Source: Fimbriimonadaceae bacterium (GTDB taxonomy: Bacteria; Armatimonadota; Fimbriimonadia; Fimbriimonadales; Fimbriimonadaceae). From it: 5,757 bases of DNA. The stretch covers positions 1 through 5,757 of the forward strand of contig JAIBBE010000047.1 in NCBI GenBank assembly GCA_019694835.1, read 5' to 3'. The notes under the pieces are model-generated. The model did not search any database. It was not told the DNA's origin and saw only the letters and a list, made by a program, of their open reading frames with translations. This document shows, piece after piece, positions 3,312-5,757 of this stretch. The position numbers and the translations under genes were made by a program. The first letter of the stretch is position 1; the number at the start of each line of letters is the position of its first letter.

Positions 3312-5757
3312 ATGGCCATTGTGCGCATTCAAATCCTGGTGCTGGTGGCTCTTTGGGGCTGGTGCGCTCACCCGGCAAACGCGAGCGATGATCCACCAAC
3401 TGTCAAGGCGTTTTCGTCAGTCATTGACGGGGTCTTCCAGCGTGAGTGCACGGCTACAGGGTGTGATTACCGCCGAATCGCGATTGGGCTACAGCGTTGG
3501 ACGGACAGCCAGCGAGTGGACGATTCGTTGTCGGAGATAGTTCGTCAATCCGTGACAGATCGTCTTCGCTCAGAGGTGAAGACTGTGCTTCAGACACGGA
3601 TTGAAGGCGAATCCTTCGCAGCTCTTCAGGCCTCGCTCGACCGCACGCAGGGGCTATTCAGGTTCACGCTGACCACGTCTGCCCTGACGGCTGCAGACCG
3701 GCAGGCGGTTCTGGAATCGTCAGTCCTGGCACTCAATGACGCCTCAACGAACCGGAATCTGCCCGAGACGTGGGCACGTTGGTATGGCGTGGCTGCGAGG
3801 ATGGCAGTGGAAGATCCAAACAATTCGATCGACAACAGTACGTTAGAGAAGTTCATCGAGCCTGCTCTGGCGTGGGGCTTTGCGCAGTCCAATTCTGCAT
3901 TCATAGTTGCTATTCTAAGATCGCCATCAGAACTCGATGTGGACAAGCATTTGGCGGGACTTGATCGTAGGTCTGCGGAGGCAACAAGAAGAGATGTCGG
4001 ATTGCTCAAGACATCAGTTGATAAGCTGAATTTTCAGGGCTTTGGGAGGACTGATTGGCTGGGAGTTCAGCTTCGTCGAAAGCTCGACGAGGGCGACTTC
4101 TCCGCATCGTTTTGGCGGCGGTTTGGCGGGGAGTTGCCGGGCTATCTCCCTTCACCATCGACTGCGGCACGACTGTTCACTGAGGACTTGGCGGAGAGTC
4201 GTTGGAAAGCAGCGGAAGCTTGGGCATCGCAGGCTCTCGATTCGGCAGAATACGCCACTTTGGCCCGAGTTCAAAAGCAAGTGCTTGAAGCATACTCAAT
4301 GCGTTGCCAACTCGCAATGGATCTCCCCGTCGGAGACCCTTCGTTGGCGGAATTGTCACAGTTACGGGCACAACTCGGAAAGCGGATTCCAGAGGTAGAT
4401 CGCACCGTCGCAAAAGTCATCATCACAACAATTACCCGCATCGCGGAATCCGATCGCTCGGAGAAAGACCGGGAGGTCTTGCTCCTCAGCGCGATCAGCC
4501 GCGGCAGGGACATTGGACTGGACGTGCCCCTGACGGTCGCGGCTGTCTTGGAAGCGGCTAACAAGTCAGGGGTCGAGCGGCTCCCTCTGTACTGGAACGT
4601 CGGACGGACGTACCTGAGGACAGTCGGCGAGGAGGCTCGGTCGGCTGGATTTGAGGAGTCGATCATTGGCAGGGCTGCAGAGAAGCAGTCATGGCCGTTT
4701 CTATACGAGCGTGCTGTGCAGAATCAGATCTCCATTGACCTTTCGGCATCACTGAGAGGTGCCATTGAGTCCGCGCTTGACCGAGCTGCCGCCACAGTAC
4801 CGCCTCCAGAGGCGGCGGTCTTGTTTTACTTAAAGGTCCGCCCGACCCTTAACTTGAGGGACCGCTGGCAGAGTTATCTGGAACACGAGGGCAAGCAGCT
4901 CAAGCTCCGATTGGAGTTCGATGCTGCACGTGCGAAGAACGACTATGTCGCGACCTCGCAGATTGCTTCGGAGCTCAGGAGGATGGAGAGCCCCGCAGCA
5001 GCGGCCGCGGAAGACGAAGCAATGCAAGTGATTCTAAATCGGATTGAGATGGACCCGCTTCGGTCGGGTGAAGGGGAGATTCTGGGGCGGGCGTTTGCTG
5101 CATTGGCCGAGCGCGGCGAGGAGTACCGTGACCGACTGCTTTTAGCTGCATCGGCTCACGTAGATTCAAGCTTTGAGGAATGGGTAGAGTGCCTTGAGAA
5201 CGCAAGGGTCATTTCACGTACGCGAATGATCGAGGTGCTGGTGCCTACTCGGCTGGGCCCATCGGAGCGTGGCAACAGGCTTGTGGTTCTGACGAGTCGC
5301 TGGGGGGCAGCGGACGAACTTAAGGCACAATGGGGCGCGGCAATTGCTGATATGGCTGTTAGCCGCGACTGGCAGTCAATTCGTCGACTGTACTCAGATG
5401 ATCGAACCAGCGCGATGGTACGTCCGATCCTATCCGAGTATCTTGATGCAAAGTTGAAGGACAGGTCAACTCTGATGGTCGCTTGTGAAACTGTCCGTTC
5501 GGTGCTTGCAGAGAGCCTTGAGCCATGGGCGGTCTCGATCCGCGAGCAAGTAACGTCTAGGCTGGCACAGGAGCTCAAGAGCCCCGGGGAAGATCCGATG
5601 CTGCTTGAGGGCCTCCTCGCAGCCGCAAAGGGTTGGCCGGTTGACACATCAACTATTGACACTGCCGTACAGCAACTTGTCTTGATTACTCCTCTGACAT
5701 CGGACCGTCTTGACCCGCGGGTCCGGCTTCTGTTGGCCGCCAATGATAACCCAAACG
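3312..5757 (+). CDS. Large exported all-helical protein of unknown function (3' end outside window)
   Basis: Starting at ATG 3312, the frame stays open for 815 codons to the right edge, with no stop. The N-terminus is a Sec-type signal peptide: Arg5, a hydrophobic core at about residues 6-19 (IQILVLVALWGWCA) and a likely signal peptidase I site after PANA (residue 24). C18 is preceded by Trp, so it is not a good lipobox. The mature part starts with a Cys pair (C46, C51) that could form a disulphide. It then runs as amphipathic helices with many Arg, Glu and Ala residues, an Ala run near residues 561-565 and no further membrane segment. The pattern suggests an alpha-solenoid or helical-bundle scaffold, but I see no regular repeat and no catalytic motif, so no function is given. 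Codon use is less GC-biased than in the gene at 427 (several TTA, AGA, CTA and ATA codons), which could reflect transfer or low expression. It probably acts in the periplasm or outside the cell. The good ribosome binding site and possible -10 element support a separate transcript. Confidence 0.85.
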   Translation, partial: MAIVRIQILVLVALWGWCAHPANASDDPPTVKAFSSVIDGVFQRECTATGCDYRRIAIGLQRWTDSQRVDDSLSEIVRQSVTDRLRSEVKTVLQTRIEGESFAALQASLDRTQGLFRFTLTTSALTAADRQAVLESSVLALNDASTNRNLPETWARWYGVAARMAVEDPNNSIDNSTLEKFIEPALAWGFAQSNSAFIVAILRSPSELDVDKHLAGLDRRSAEATRRDVGLLKTSVDKLNFQGFGRTDWLGVQLRRKLDEGDFSASFWRRFGGELPGYLPSPSTAARLFTEDLAESRWKAAEAWASQALDSAEYATLARVQKQVLEAYSMRCQLAMDLPVGDPSLAELSQLRAQLGKRIPEVDRTVAKVIITTITRIAESDRSEKDREVLLLSAISRGRDIGLDVPLTVAAVLEAANKSGVERLPLYWNVGRTYLRTVGEEARSAGFEESIIGRAAEKQSWPFLYERAVQNQISIDLSASLRGAIESALDRAAATVPPPEAAVLFYLKVRPTLNLRDRWQSYLEHEGKQLKLRLEFDAARAKNDYVATSQIASELRRMESPAAAAAEDEAMQVILNRIEMDPLRSGEGEILGRAFAALAERGEEYRDRLLLAASAHVDSSFEEWVECLENARVISRTRMIEVLVPTRLGPSERGNRLVVLTSRWGAADELKAQWGAAIADMAVSRDWQSIRRLYSDDRTSAMVRPILSEYLDAKLKDRSTLMVACETVRSVLAESLEPWAVSIREQVTSRLAQELKSPGEDPMLLEGLLAAAKGWPVDTSTIDTAVQQLVLITPLTSDRLDPRVRLLLAANDNPN

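Noticed and set aside
3326..3371. Lipoprotein signal in the large exported protein
   Set aside because: The only Cys near the hydrophobic core, C18, is preceded by Trp, which does not fit a lipobox; the ANA site at residues 22-24 fits signal peptidase I better.
3626..4666. Several 60-130 codon frames on both strands inside the large gene
   Set aside because: All lie within the uninterrupted 815-codon frame and have no start signals or recognisable domains.
5156..5743. A 195-codon minus-strand open frame near the right edge
   Set aside because: It is opposite the large plus-strand gene that starts with a strong ribosome binding site and signal peptide. The minus-strand product is Ser/Arg-rich with no motif.

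Overview
The window is high-GC bacterial DNA holding six protein-coding genes, two of them cut by the window edges. The best taxonomic clue is at the left edge. The first 33 codons of a minus-strand gene read as the start of the F1 ATP synthase beta subunit (MPTNGTITQVIGSTFD...YNALEV), a form I associate with Planctomycetota, perhaps Phycisphaerae. That placement is from memory and tentative. The weak or absent Shine-Dalgarno sites before most genes would fit it.

Layout, left to right. (1) 1-100, minus: 5' end of atpD. (2) 101-426: gene-free divergent region with a degenerate 13-nt tandem repeat, a bulged 11-bp hairpin and an ACCCGGG inverted repeat. (3) 427-831, plus: a 134-residue, mostly helical protein I do not recognise, whose real start may lie further in. 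(4) 832-1328: about 500 bases without a convincing gene, between convergent genes, with several strong hairpins that could be a structured RNA or merely chance in GC-rich DNA. (5) 2824-1329, minus: two calcineurin-like metallophosphoesterases that overlap by 13 nt and so form an operon. Both keep a full set of metal-binding residues. (6) 2884-3156, plus: a 90-residue protein of unknown function, divergent from the phosphoesterase pair and about 60 bp from it. (7) 3312-5757, plus: an open frame of 815 codons that runs off the right edge. It has a near-ideal ribosome binding site and a signal peptide, and encodes an exported, almost wholly helical protein I cannot place in a family.

How the genes relate. 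The overlapping phosphoesterases almost certainly act together or on related substrates, probably phosphodiester or phosphomonoester bonds, but the sequence does not reveal the substrate. The 90-residue protein shares their divergent promoter region and resembles small proteins I recall from phages and prophages; the first phosphoesterase is also of a type common in phages. A phage-derived accessory module is therefore possible but unproven. The large exported protein has its own start signals and a less GC-biased codon use, so it looks like an independent unit. atpD is a housekeeping gene, here without atpG directly upstream, so the ATP synthase genes are split or ordered unusually. I found no CRISPR array, insertion sequence, tRNA, rRNA or clear known defence system.
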